Shown here: positions 44,156 to 53,044 of the stretch, piece after piece | Position numbering within the stretch: position 1 is the first letter of the stretch | How the letters are laid out: each line of letters opens with the position of its first letter | DNA from: JAKPQD01 sp029572965 | GTDB lineage: Bacteria > Bacteroidota > Bacteroidia > Bacteroidales > DTGW01 | Reading direction: 5' to 3' | DNA: 64,000 nt | Assembly (NCBI GenBank): GCA_035374585.1 | Contig: DAOSPF010000007.1 | Location: forward strand, 1 to 64,000 | Translations under genes and position numbers: made by a program | The notes under the pieces: generated by a model | Told to the model about the DNA's origin: nothing | The model's database searches: none | What the model saw: the letters and a program-made list of their open reading frames with translations, nothing else

Positions 44156-45007
44156 ATGGAAATCAGGAAAGAAGATATTTTACCATTTTTAAAAGTTGTT
44201 ATTGCCGAAGATTTAGGCGATGGAGACCATACATCTCTTGCTACTATTGACCCTGAACAACGAGAAAAGGCCCAGTTGATTGTAAAACAAGAAGGTATCA
44301 TTGCTGGCATTGATGTAGCCCGTATGGTGTTTGAATTATTAGACAGTACAGTAACCTTTACCCCATTGATGCAAGATGGCAGGCAGGTTAAGTTTGGCGA
44401 AATAGCCTTTATTGTTGAGGGACGGACACAAACTATGCTACAGGCCGAACGTATTGTGCTCAATATTATGCAGCGCATGAGTGGTATTGCAACCCAGACA
44501 AATACTTATGTCAAGAAGTTGGAAGGAACCAAAACCAAGGTGCTTGATACCCGTAAAACAACTCCTTGCATGCGACTGCTTGATAAATATGCTGTCAAGA
44601 TTGGAGGGGGCGAGAATCACCGAATTGGCTTGTATGATATGATATTAATAAAAGATAACCATATTGATTTTGCTGGAGGAATTGAAAAAGCCCTTGAAAA
44701 AACTTATCAGTACCTCAAAGAAAAAAATAAAAACCTCAAAGTCGAAATTGAAGCCCGTTCGCTTAGCGATGTTCAGCGAATCCTCAATTTTGGCAGGGTT
44801 GACCGCATTATGCTTGACAATTTTACCCCGGCTCTAACTAAACAAGCCGTAGAACTCATTGCCGGGAAGGCTGAGATTGAATCATCTGGTAATATTACCA
44901 TTGAAAATATCAGGGATTATGCCGAATGTGGCGTTGATTATATTTCTGTTGGCGCATTAACGCACCAAATCAAGAGCCTTGACCTCAGTTTGAAAGCAAT
45001 TAAGTAA
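44156..45007 (+). CDS. nadC: Nicotinate-nucleotide diphosphorylase
   Basis: 283 residues: LDTRKTTPCMRLLDKYAVKIGGGENHR (read in parts) forms the quinolinate site, followed by ILIKDNHI, KVEIEARSLSD and IMLDNFTPALTKQAV. It converts quinolinate and PRPP to nicotinate mononucleotide in NAD synthesis. Normal length. It starts 36 bases after the retropepsin gene. Confidence 0.96.
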   Translation: MEIRKEDILPFLKVVIAEDLGDGDHTSLATIDPEQREKAQLIVKQEGIIAGIDVARMVFELLDSTVTFTPLMQDGRQVKFGEIAFIVEGRTQTMLQAERIVLNIMQRMSGIATQTNTYVKKLEGTKTKVLDTRKTTPCMRLLDKYAVKIGGGENHRIGLYDMILIKDNHIDFAGGIEKALEKTYQYLKEKNKNLKVEIEARSLSDVQRILNFGRVDRIMLDNFTPALTKQAVELIAGKAEIESSGNITIENIRDYAECGVDYISVGALTHQIKSLDLSLKAIK

Positions 45008-45030
45008 ATCTTCAATTAACAATTATTGCT

Positions 45031-45888
45031 CTAAATCTTCACCCTGTCAAAACCTTCGCCATATACGCCCATGACGCTGCTCATAGAAATAAAGGCTTGC
45101 GGGTCTTCTTCATTGGTAATACGCAATACCGCTGCTGACTCGTATTTGCGTACAACAATGAGCAATATGTCCATGTTTTGTTTAGAGTACCAGCCTTGAC
45201 CTTTTATTAAAGTTATGCCACGGCCAACTTCATCGGATACCCGTTGGGCTATTTGCTCGTGTTTCTTGCTGAAAATAAGAATTTGGTATGATTGATTGGT
45301 GCCTTCAAGAATCAGGTCTATAACATACGAGGTGATAGCCATTGTTACGTAGCCATACACTATTTTTTCAAGACTATAAAACAGAAAGTACGATGAACCA
45401 ATGATAATAACATCCTGATAAAGGATTAGACGTCCTAATCGGATGTTTTTATATTTATGGATAATTAAAGCCGTTATATCTGTGCCACCTGTACTACCCC
45501 CTTGCGAAAAAACAAGTCCAACACCAGCACCTGATAATATTCCTCCTATAACAGTTGCCATAAAAGCATCTTTAACAATCGGAGCTGTAAAAAATGGCTG
45601 CAGTATAGTAAAGAAGACCGACAATCCAATAACCCCATATACCGTTTGTATTCCAAACTTTAGACCTAAAATACGGATGGATATTAGTATAAGAATGACG
45701 TTTAAAATCAGATACGTAAGCCCTATGGGCAGTTTGATAGCGTAAAACAGCAGGGCACATAAGCCACTCAATCCGCCACCTGTTATCTGAGCAGGTATCA
45801 AAAATGCCATCCAGCCAATGGCCGTGAGTAATAGGCCAAAGGTGATGATGGCATGGGATTTTATCTTTTGTTTTAAATCTTTCGGCAT
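45031..45888 (-). CDS. YitT family membrane protein (copy 2)
   Basis: A 285-residue paralogue of the protein at 20007-20924: five to six transmembrane helices, the family motif TGGTDITALII after VFSQGGS, and a C-terminal DUF2179 domain (about 205-280, GRGITLIKGQGWYSKQNMDIL in parts). The substrate of YitT proteins is unknown. Its start codon lies directly after an 8-base inverted repeat and a -7 element (see the next entry). Confidence 0.9.
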   Translation of the reverse strand: MPKDLKQKIKSHAIITFGLLLTAIGWMAFLIPAQITGGGLSGLCALLFYAIKLPIGLTYLILNVILILISIRILGLKFGIQTVYGVIGLSVFFTILQPFFTAPIVKDAFMATVIGGILSGAGVGLVFSQGGSTGGTDITALIIHKYKNIRLGRLILYQDVIIIGSSYFLFYSLEKIVYGYVTMAITSYVIDLILEGTNQSYQILIFSKKHEQIAQRVSDEVGRGITLIKGQGWYSKQNMDILLIVVRKYESAAVLRITNEEDPQAFISMSSVMGVYGEGFDRVKI

Positions 45889-45919
45889 ACCAGTTTCAAA
45901 TGAACTGGTACCAAAGATA
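45888..45919 (-). promoter_or_regulatory. Operator-like dyad and -7 element of YitT copy 2
   Basis: TACCAGTT (45888-45895) and AACTGGTA (45903-45910) are a perfect 8-base inverted repeat with a 7-base spacer. CAAAGATA at 45912-45919 is the minus-strand -7 element TATCTTTG. The predicted start of transcription therefore lies inside the dyad, and the ATG follows its last base. A repressor site, or a hairpin at the start codon, would both fit. Confidence 0.5.
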
Positions 45920-45954
45920 ATTTAATATGCTGGTTTTCTGCTATAAAGCTTCGA

Positions 45955-47058
45955 CTATTTAAAAAAATCAATGGTTGTTATCAAATCTTTTGAACGATCA
46001 GCCAATAATGTTGAGCTTTCAGATAACCTTTCCGAAACTACCACCGTCTCCTGGCTTGAGTTGTTAAGCTCTTGCATAGAGTTGTTTATTTGCTGTATCC
46101 CGATAAGTTGTTCGCTACAAGCAGAGGAAATTTCCTGCATAAAGGAGGAGTTGTTGTCAATGTTAGGAATCAGGTCGATGAGGAGCTGGTTTGTCTTTGA
46201 AGTTGACTCTACCATTTGTTGTACCAATGTTTGAATCTCGTCGGCAGCAATTTTGCTTCGTTCTGCAAGCTTCCGTACCTCTGCAGCAACAACTGCAAAA
46301 CCTTTACCATGTTCACCAGCCCTGGCTGCTTCTACTGCTGCATTTAGCGCAAGAATATTTGTTTGGAATGCTATGTCATTGATAATGGTAATTCTTTGTT
46401 TTATTATCTCCATATTCGAAAAGCTTTCAGAAGATACAGTGCTTACTTCTTTAAGTTTTTCAACAGAGGTTTTGGCTACTTTATCTGTGTTAGCTGCATT
46501 TTGGTGTGTTTGTGCCAGGTGGGCACTCATTTCTTCAACAGATGAAGAAACCATTTCTGCAGTGGCAGCTTGTTCGCTGGCAAGGCTGGCAAGGTTTTCT
46601 GCATCTGAAGTAAGCGCCTGGCTTGCTTCAGAAAGGTTTTTTGAAGTTTCGCCAATTTGGGTTACCAGGCGGCGTAAAGTGCTTTTGTGCCTGTTCAGCG
46701 CTTTTGATATATCTCCTATTTCATCTTCTTTGTCATATTTCAAATCTTCGTTTTCAATAGTCCCTTCTGCTAAAGCTTCTAATTGAGAACGTATCATTTC
46801 AAAAGGCTTGCGCATAATATTGCGCATCATGATATAAGAAATTAGGATGGTTAAAAGTACTAATGGCGCAGCCCAAAAAGCATGGGTTAACGACGAAGTG
46901 CCAATGTAATAAGCAATACAAATAATAATTACATTTGATGCGGTAATAGAATGTGTGGCATTTAGTACAAAGGACCTTTTAAAGACAATTCGTTTTATTA
47001 CAGCAAATAAAATCAAACTTGTCGTTACAATAATGATAAAAAGCGTTGTTTTGTCCAT
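45955..47058 (-). CDS. Methyl-accepting chemotaxis-like protein without sensor domain
   Basis: A 367-residue protein: three hydrophobic segments (about 5-22, 42-55 and 60-78) with no periplasmic domain, a HAMP-like linker (RSQLEALAEGTIENEDLKYDKEDEIGDI), and an MCP signalling domain with the conserved tip IAFQTNILALNAAVEAARAGEHGKGFAVVA (read in parts). Such tips bind CheW and CheA. Chemotaxis genes are not seen here. Loss of the ligand domain suggests it senses a membrane or internal cue. Confidence 0.85.
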   Translation of the reverse strand: MDKTTLFIIIVTTSLILFAVIKRIVFKRSFVLNATHSITASNVIIICIAYYIGTSSLTHAFWAAPLVLLTILISYIMMRNIMRKPFEMIRSQLEALAEGTIENEDLKYDKEDEIGDISKALNRHKSTLRRLVTQIGETSKNLSEASQALTSDAENLASLASEQAATAEMVSSSVEEMSAHLAQTHQNAANTDKVAKTSVEKLKEVSTVSSESFSNMEIIKQRITIINDIAFQTNILALNAAVEAARAGEHGKGFAVVAAEVRKLAERSKIAADEIQTLVQQMVESTSKTNQLLIDLIPNIDNNSSFMQEISSACSEQLIGIQQINNSMQELNNSSQETVVVSERLSESSTLLADRSKDLITTIDFFK

Positions 47059-47180
47059 GTTCGTATAGGTATTGGTTTATAGTAGGTTCGCTAAAATTAT
47101 ACTAAAAAAAAATATCTAAACAACTTTTGGTTTTATTTTAGTTCAGTAAAATGCTTAATAGCTTTATTTTATTGGCAAAT

Positions 47181-47218
47181 AAAAAGGTCATAAAAGAAAT
47201 CTCCTTTATGACCTTTTT
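47181..47218. terminator. Strong terminator downstream of the GH97 gene
   Basis: AAAAAGGTCATAAA (47181-47194) and TTTATGACCTTTTT (47205-47218) form a perfect 14-base stem around a 10-base loop. It lies between two minus-strand genes and most likely ends the GH97 transcript. Confidence 0.85.
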
Positions 47219-47237
47219 TATAGTAAAAAACTAATTG

Positions 47238-49169
47238 CTATAGCTCGATAACAAATCCTCCCATTGGTTTAACCTGTAGTTTTACTTCATTGTTGTTGGT
47301 GTTTTCAGTTCTGAAATCTCTGTTTGTTTTGCCATCAGTAATAATTACAGCATCTTTTTTTTGTTTAAATCCTGAAATATCGAATTTCAGGTTCAAATCT
47401 TCTGAAGTAGAGTTAATGCCGGCAATATACCACTTATCATTTCCTTTTCTGGCTATTACTACATATTTCCCAGGGTATCCATCAATAAATTTTATATCTG
47501 ACCATGAAGAAGGAAGTGTTTTGATAAAATCCTTAACAAATTCAGGTTGTTTGGCCATTCCTTCGGGAACTTCAGCATAATGTTGTATCCCGGATTGGAA
47601 TAATACAGAAAGTGCCATTTCAAAAGCGTTTGAGGTATTGCGTTTTAGGTTAGGTATTTCAGAAAAACACATCGGGGTAAAATCCATTGGCCCAACAACG
47701 TTACGCGTAAATGGAAGCATAGCGCAATGTGCAGCTTGCATGTCTGCCCCTTCTTGAGTAAAAGTACAGAATTCAAACCCTTTGACCGCTTCCATTGCCA
47801 CAAGGTTAGGGTATGTACGTGACCAACCTCGGGGGACTGTGCATCCGTGCGTGTTTACCAACAACTTGTATTTTGCAGCATCCTCAATCAGGTCATGATA
47901 GTATGCTATCATCGACTGTCCGTCTCCTCCCCAGAAATCAACTTTAACCCCTGCAATACCCATTTTGCTTATTTTTTCAAACTCTTTATTTCTTATTGCT
48001 TTGTCAAACATAAGGTTACGAGGGGTAAGCGGGGTTGTATTCCACGAACCGGCTGAGTTGTACCAAAGTATAATTTTTACATTCCTGCTGTTGGCATAAG
48101 CCACCAAATCAGCGATTTTTTCATAACCAATTTTTTTATCCCAAAAAGCATCTATAAGGCAGTATTGCCAATGCATTTGTGATGCATAGTCGATAAAACG
48201 CTTTTGAGTGCTGTAAATAGTCGAATCGTCTTTGTATAAAACCCATGACCATGAAGCTTTCCCAGGTTTAATAAAAGTAGTGTCTTTTAAAACGCATGGT
48301 TTGCTGACATCGGTGATAAGGCTTGATTCTACTATTGTACCAAGTGTTTGCCCTACTATAATTACCCTCCATGGACTGACAAACGGGAAGGTAATTTGAG
48401 GTTTCACTGCGGCCAAGCTGTCTGTACGTTCCATAGGTTGTGGAAACTGAATGCTAAATTCGGCATCCGGCGAGGCTGTTGATAGCCTTGAACCGCAATA
48501 ATTTCTGTCCACATCAGCCTCGGAAATAAGTACCCAGTTGCCAGCAGATTTAAATAAAGCCGGAAATGCCCAACCAGCTTTATATGGAGCTTTGGTTGTT
48601 ACCGGAACTTCTGTGTAATAATATTGTTCATAAGATGGTTGGTCAAAATTCCAGCCTGTGTGGGCATCTGTTTGAGGATGTAGCCAGGCCTTAGCCGATA
48701 ATGGGAAGTTGAAGCCTGAGTTTTCTACAATAACTGAGTCTGATTGATTTTTATATTTATTTATTTCGTAACGAAAAGCTAATCCATCATTTGAAACTTG
48801 AAATACTACTGAAAGCATTTCTCCATCCTGGTTTTTTACGTCAATACGTTGCTTTATTGCATTGTATGAGCACTTTTCGCGTTTTTCATTTTTTAACTGA
48901 TAAATGTCTTTTACTTTTTCAACTTCAGAAGTGCCAACAATTGTAAGCCCTGTGGTAAAATCAGCTTCAGATAATTTTAAACCAAGTTTTGAAGATTCTA
49001 GCACCAGCGAATCTTTACATTGTAAGTTGTAAGTAAGGGAGCCCAAAGAATCAATGCTGATGGTCACAGCAATATTTCCATCAGGAGACTTTATGGTATA
49101 ACGGTCAGACACCTTCTGACTACAGGCTAAGCTAAGCCCCAATAAACATAAGACGATAATTTTTTTCAT
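47238..49169 (-). CDS. GH97 alpha-glucosidase/alpha-galactosidase
   Basis: A 643-residue glycoside hydrolase with a lipoprotein signal (LGLSLAC, Cys near residue 16), an N-terminal beta-sandwich (about 20-290), and a (beta/alpha)8 barrel with GVKVDFWGGDGQSM, NTHGCTVPRGWSRTYPNL and AMEAVKGFEF, ending in a beta domain. In the inverting type (SusB) I recall a Glu after the HxH-like position; here it reads HGC, so it may belong to the retaining, alpha-galactosidase-like branch with Asp as nucleophile in VDFWGGDGQ. That is inference. It is a single gene and not in a Sus locus. Confidence 0.87.
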   Translation of the reverse strand: MKKIIVLCLLGLSLACSQKVSDRYTIKSPDGNIAVTISIDSLGSLTYNLQCKDSLVLESSKLGLKLSEADFTTGLTIVGTSEVEKVKDIYQLKNEKREKCSYNAIKQRIDVKNQDGEMLSVVFQVSNDGLAFRYEINKYKNQSDSVIVENSGFNFPLSAKAWLHPQTDAHTGWNFDQPSYEQYYYTEVPVTTKAPYKAGWAFPALFKSAGNWVLISEADVDRNYCGSRLSTASPDAEFSIQFPQPMERTDSLAAVKPQITFPFVSPWRVIIVGQTLGTIVESSLITDVSKPCVLKDTTFIKPGKASWSWVLYKDDSTIYSTQKRFIDYASQMHWQYCLIDAFWDKKIGYEKIADLVAYANSRNVKIILWYNSAGSWNTTPLTPRNLMFDKAIRNKEFEKISKMGIAGVKVDFWGGDGQSMIAYYHDLIEDAAKYKLLVNTHGCTVPRGWSRTYPNLVAMEAVKGFEFCTFTQEGADMQAAHCAMLPFTRNVVGPMDFTPMCFSEIPNLKRNTSNAFEMALSVLFQSGIQHYAEVPEGMAKQPEFVKDFIKTLPSSWSDIKFIDGYPGKYVVIARKGNDKWYIAGINSTSEDLNLKFDISGFKQKKDAVIITDGKTNRDFRTENTNNNEVKLQVKPMGGFVIEL

Positions 49170-49205
49170 ATTTTAAGTTGTTTGTTTGTGATAAGTTCGT
49201 TAATG

Positions 49206-49213
49206 CAAATATA
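49206..49213 (-). promoter_or_regulatory. Putative -7 element of the GH97 gene
   Basis: On the minus strand TATATTTG fits TAnnTTTG, 37 bases before the ATG at 49169. No matching -33 element was found. Confidence 0.3.
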
Positions 49214-49351
49214 ATTGTAAAAAATACACTTAATAAATTCTTTTTACTAAAGTTATAAAAATTTCTGCTCCAATTATTTTCAATTCATAAAGAACTCATA
49301 AAAATGAAAGCATAATTCTTGCTATATTCGCAGAAAGAAAAATAACAGAAT

Positions 49352-51109
49352 ATGTACAGGACTAATACTTGTGGAGAGCTGAATTTAAGCCATGTTGGTA
49401 AAAATGTTACGTTGTCGGGCTGGGTACAACGGGCCCGTGACCTTGGCGGAATGACATTTGTTGATTTGCGTGACAGATACGGAATAACTCAGTTGGCTTT
49501 CAATATGGATAAAAACGCTGAGCTTTGTCTTGAAGCGCGAAAGCTTGGACGTGAGTATGTAATTCAGGTGTCAGGTTTAGTGGCTGAAAGAGAAAGTAAA
49601 AATCTTAAAATGCCTACTGGTGAAATAGAAATCATTGTTGATTCGCTTAAAGTGCTTAATACTGCTGATGTTCCGCCTTTTACCATTGAAGATGTTTCGG
49701 ATGGTGGCGATGAACTCCGCATGAAATACAGATATTTAGATCTTCGTCGTAACCCGCTCAAGCAGAACCTTATGTTAAGGCACAGGCTGGCACAGGAAGT
49801 GCGCCGTTACCTCGATTCTAAAAATTTTATGGAAATAGAAACCCCGGTGCTGATGAAATCTACACCCGAGGGTGCTCGTGACTTTGTTGTTCCATCCCGC
49901 ATGAACCAGGGCCAGTTTTATGCATTGCCACAATCTCCGCAGACTTTGAAACAAATATTGATGGTAGCCGGCTATGACCGCTATTTTCAAATTGTAAAGT
50001 GTTTCAGAGACGAAGATTTACGTGCCGACCGTCAGCCTGAGTTTACGCAAATAGACTGCGAAATGTCATTTGTTGACCGTGATGATATCATTGAAACTAT
50101 TGAGGGTTTAATGAAATATCTTTTTAAAACGGTTAAAAATATTGAATTTAAAGATGCATTTCCTCTTATGCCTTACAGCGAAGCAATGAATTTCTATGGT
50201 TGCGATAAACCTGATTTGCGTTTTGATATGCGCTTTGTTGATATTACTTCTATTGCCAAAGGAAAAGGCTTTGGCGTATTTGATAATGCTGAGTATATTG
50301 GGGCTATTTGTGCAAAAGGTTGCTCGGAATACTCTCGTAAAGAGCTCGACGCTTTGACGGACTTTGTGAAGAAGCCACAAATTGGAGGTTCTGGACTGGT
50401 TTATGTAAAGTATGGTGCTGACGGGTCTATCAAATCTAGTGTTGATAAATTTTATACCCCTGAAGATATTACTGTATGGCTAAATGCAGCTAAAGCTGAG
50501 AAAGGCGACTTGCTGCTTATTGTCTGTGGCCCCAAAGAAAAAACACTGAAAGCACTTGGTGAATTGCGCTTGGAAATGGGTAACCGTCTTGGGTTACGCA
50601 ACCCAGATGTGTTTGTCCCTTTGTGGGTCGTAGATTTCCCATTATTAGAGTGGGATGAAGAAAGTAAACGCTACTTTGCTATGCACCATCCATTTACAGC
50701 CCCTGTTGATGAAGACGTTCCGTTGTTTGATACAGATCCGGGAAAAATCCGTGCAAAAGCCTACGACCTTGTTATCAATGGGGTTGAAATTGGCGGAGGT
50801 TCTGTTCGTATCCATAGTAAAGATTTACAGTCGAAAATGTTTAATGCTATGGGCTATACGCAAGAAGAGGTTGATTATCAGTTTGGCTTCCTGCTGAACG
50901 CTTTTAGATATGGTGCCCCTCCTCATGCTGGTTTGGCTCTTGGCTTTGACAGGTTGACTTCTATGTTTGCCGGCCTCGATAGTATCCGCGATGTTATTGC
51001 ATTCCCCAAAAACAATGCAGGCCGTGATGTAATGCTCGACGCACCTTCGGTTATCCGTGATGAACAGTTGAAAGAGCTTGGAATTGCTGTAGTTGCAAAA
51101 AAAGAATAA
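49352..51109 (+). CDS. aspS: Aspartyl-tRNA synthetase
   Basis: A 585-residue class II synthetase of bacterial length: N-terminal OB-fold anticodon-binding domain (about 1-110), the catalytic core with motif 2 (YFQIVKCFRDEDLRADRQPEF), the GAD insertion domain (about 290-410), and motif 3 (PPHAGLALGFDRLTSMF). It charges tRNA-Asp. The start gives the normal MYRTNTCGELN N-terminus. A terminator follows directly. Confidence 0.97.
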   Translation: MYRTNTCGELNLSHVGKNVTLSGWVQRARDLGGMTFVDLRDRYGITQLAFNMDKNAELCLEARKLGREYVIQVSGLVAERESKNLKMPTGEIEIIVDSLKVLNTADVPPFTIEDVSDGGDELRMKYRYLDLRRNPLKQNLMLRHRLAQEVRRYLDSKNFMEIETPVLMKSTPEGARDFVVPSRMNQGQFYALPQSPQTLKQILMVAGYDRYFQIVKCFRDEDLRADRQPEFTQIDCEMSFVDRDDIIETIEGLMKYLFKTVKNIEFKDAFPLMPYSEAMNFYGCDKPDLRFDMRFVDITSIAKGKGFGVFDNAEYIGAICAKGCSEYSRKELDALTDFVKKPQIGGSGLVYVKYGADGSIKSSVDKFYTPEDITVWLNAAKAEKGDLLLIVCGPKEKTLKALGELRLEMGNRLGLRNPDVFVPLWVVDFPLLEWDEESKRYFAMHHPFTAPVDEDVPLFDTDPGKIRAKAYDLVINGVEIGGGSVRIHSKDLQSKMFNAMGYTQEEVDYQFGFLLNAFRYGAPPHAGLALGFDRLTSMFAGLDSIRDVIAFPKNNAGRDVMLDAPSVIRDEQLKELGIAVVAKKE

Positions 51110-51130
51110 GTGATTTATTGTCATCTAAAA

Positions 51131-51175
51131 CAAGAAAGCCTGGTTCATTCAATTACCAGGCTTTCTTGTTTTTAT
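51131..51175 (+). terminator. Rho-independent terminator after aspS
   Basis: CAAGAAAGCCTGGT (51131-51144) and ACCAGGCTTTCTTG (51155-51168) form a perfect 14-base stem with a 10-base loop, followed by TTTTTAT. A strong intrinsic terminator. Confidence 0.9.
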
Positions 51176-51252
51176 CATCTTATTTACTAACACTGTTATC
51201 CGGTAAAATAAAATAGATCCTTATAAATACTAGTAATATCGTTGATTAGAAA

Positions 51253-51395
51253 CAGATCGCCCCGTCGGGGCTTAATTTTACTACAAACAGGACGTCGCTA
51301 CGCGACTAAATAATAGCAGCGTAGCAGCGAACTGTTTGTAGAATAACCCAATACACCAAATGTTCCTAAGCTGCATAGCAGCGACCTGTTTTTTC
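51253..51395. repeat. Cluster of inverted repeats between aspS and pyk
   Basis: This region holds several short perfect hairpins: GCCCCgtcGGGGC, GTCGCtacGCGAC, and TACAAACAG (51282-51290) facing CTGTTTGTA (51332-51340). The phrase AGCAGCGTAGCAGCGA recurs in altered form (GCTGCATAGCAGCGACCTG). It looks like a mosaic of dispersed Bacteroidetes palindromic repeats. The wider gap (51110-51442) holds the aspS terminator and this cluster, and no gene. Confidence 0.6.
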
Positions 51396-51442
51396 CGGAC
51401 AACAATTGATTTACTAATTCTCAAATTAGCTCATTTCCTCAT

Positions 51443-52858
51443 TTACCTTGTGTGTCTGTTCAGCAGCTTTTCTACCGGGCTGATTTCAATAAACGAAGCA
51501 CCAAAGTTGCTGCCATAGTTGCCTGCAATAACTACTACAAGGTTATCTTTCTCAAGCATCTTTTCTTCAAGGCAGTGGGAGAGCGCTTTGTGAACAAATT
51601 CATAGCTGCTGTTTGATTCTTCAATGACATCAGCAAAAACACCAAATGAAAGGCTCAATTCACGAACTGTACGTTTGTCATAGCAAAAAGCAAATATAGG
51701 TTTACGGCCTCTGTAACCTGCCATATTGCGGATAGAACGGCCTGTTTCGCTATCAGCTATGATAGCTTTGGCATTGAGGGTAATAGCCGCTTCAACGGCT
51801 GTTTTGGTGAGGTATGCAGAGCGTTGATTGCTTAATACTACCATTGGTACATCATGGATGTCGCTACGTGATTTTTCAACTTCACAGGCAACCCTGGCCA
51901 TGGTTTCTACAGCTTGTAAAGGGTATTTGCCATAAGCAGTTTCGCCACTGAGCATAATGGCATCAGTTTTACTGAAGATAGCATTGGCAATATCACTTAC
52001 CTCAGCACGTGTGGGCCTTGGGTTTTCTATCATCGAGTGAAGCATTTGAGTTGCGACAATAACCGGCTTGCGGCGTGCAATACATTTGCTTACAATCATT
52101 TTCTGGATACCGGGGATTTTCTCGTAAGGAATTTCAATAGCAAGGTCGCCACGAGCTACCATAACGCCATAAACGCAATCGAGAATTTCATCAAGGTTGT
52201 CAACCCCTTCCTGGTTCTCAATCTTGGCAATGATTTTAATTTTGCTGTTGTGTTTGTCCAGTATTTCTTGGATGGCCATAACGTCGTTACGGTTACGGAC
52301 AAACGAGTGTGCAATAAAATCAATATCTTGCTCGATACAATATTTTACAAAATCACGGTCTTTGTCGCTCAACGAAGGCAGGCGGAAACTTACAGAAGGG
52401 ACGTTGATACTTTTGCGCCCTTCTACTTTACCATCATTGCAAACTTCACAAACTAAGTATTCTTCATTTTTTGATTTCACACAAAGTTCAAGTGAGCCAT
52501 CATCAATGAGGATATGGCTTCCTACTGGCACGTCATGTACAAAGCCTGTATAGTTTACGTATATACATTCCGGTACAGTTTCTTTTTCAGGTTGTCCGGC
52601 AATTTTTACTACATCGCCTGTTTTTACTGCAAACCCTTTTGATGGAGTAGTTCGGATTTCGGGGCCTTTAGTATCTACCAGGATGCCAATTTTGTCAGAT
52701 ACCTGGCGTACAATGTCAATTACTTTTTGCGCTTGTTCAAATCCCTGATGGGCTGTATTAAGACGGACAACGTTCATCCCAGCCTCATAGAGCTGGCGTA
52801 TAAACTCAACACTACATCCCTTGTCGGATATGGTGGCGACAATTTTGGTTTTTTTCAT
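51443..52858 (-). CDS. pyk: Pyruvate kinase
   Basis: A 471-residue enzyme with the family segments VRLNTAHQG, ILVDTKGPEIRT (phosphate and K+ site), the active-site IIAKIENQEGV and MVARGDLAIEIPYEKIPGIQK (read in parts), and VIVATQMLHSMIENPRPTRAEVSD. It makes pyruvate and ATP from phosphoenolpyruvate. A minus-strand TAGCTTTG at 53002-52995 may be the -7 element, giving a leader of about 135 bases that contains a short ACTAAC tandem repeat. Confidence 0.97.
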   Translation of the reverse strand: MKKTKIVATISDKGCSVEFIRQLYEAGMNVVRLNTAHQGFEQAQKVIDIVRQVSDKIGILVDTKGPEIRTTPSKGFAVKTGDVVKIAGQPEKETVPECIYVNYTGFVHDVPVGSHILIDDGSLELCVKSKNEEYLVCEVCNDGKVEGRKSINVPSVSFRLPSLSDKDRDFVKYCIEQDIDFIAHSFVRNRNDVMAIQEILDKHNSKIKIIAKIENQEGVDNLDEILDCVYGVMVARGDLAIEIPYEKIPGIQKMIVSKCIARRKPVIVATQMLHSMIENPRPTRAEVSDIANAIFSKTDAIMLSGETAYGKYPLQAVETMARVACEVEKSRSDIHDVPMVVLSNQRSAYLTKTAVEAAITLNAKAIIADSETGRSIRNMAGYRGRKPIFAFCYDKRTVRELSLSFGVFADVIEESNSSYEFVHKALSHCLEEKMLEKDNLVVVIAGNYGSNFGASFIEISPVEKLLNRHTR

Positions 52859-52994
52859 ACACTAACTAATCACTTTTTCTTTTTCAACTTTAAAAAAACT
52901 TCTTAAAACTGAACAGAAAACTTATATTTTAAATACTAACACTAACACTAACACACTGACAATCAAGTGGTATAAAAAACACTTTCGGAAGGTG

Positions 52995-53002
52995 CAAAGC
53001 TA
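52995..53002 (-). promoter_or_regulatory. Putative -7 element of pyk
   Basis: On the minus strand TAGCTTTG fits TAnnTTTG and would give pyk a leader of about 130 bases, containing three ACTAAC units (near 52935-52953). No -33 element was seen. Confidence 0.3.
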
Positions 53003-53044
53003 TGCTGTATTACTCGATAAAAAAAATTATTTTTGAAAAAAAAG

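Noticed and set aside
46253..46786. A 177-residue open frame on the plus strand
   Set aside because: It is antisense to the conserved MCP signalling domain and has Ser/Ala-rich text typical of a shadow frame.
52935..52953. ACTAAC tandem units as a CRISPR or functional repeat
   Set aside because: Only about three 6-base copies are present, with no spacers; likely a short microsatellite in the pyk leader.
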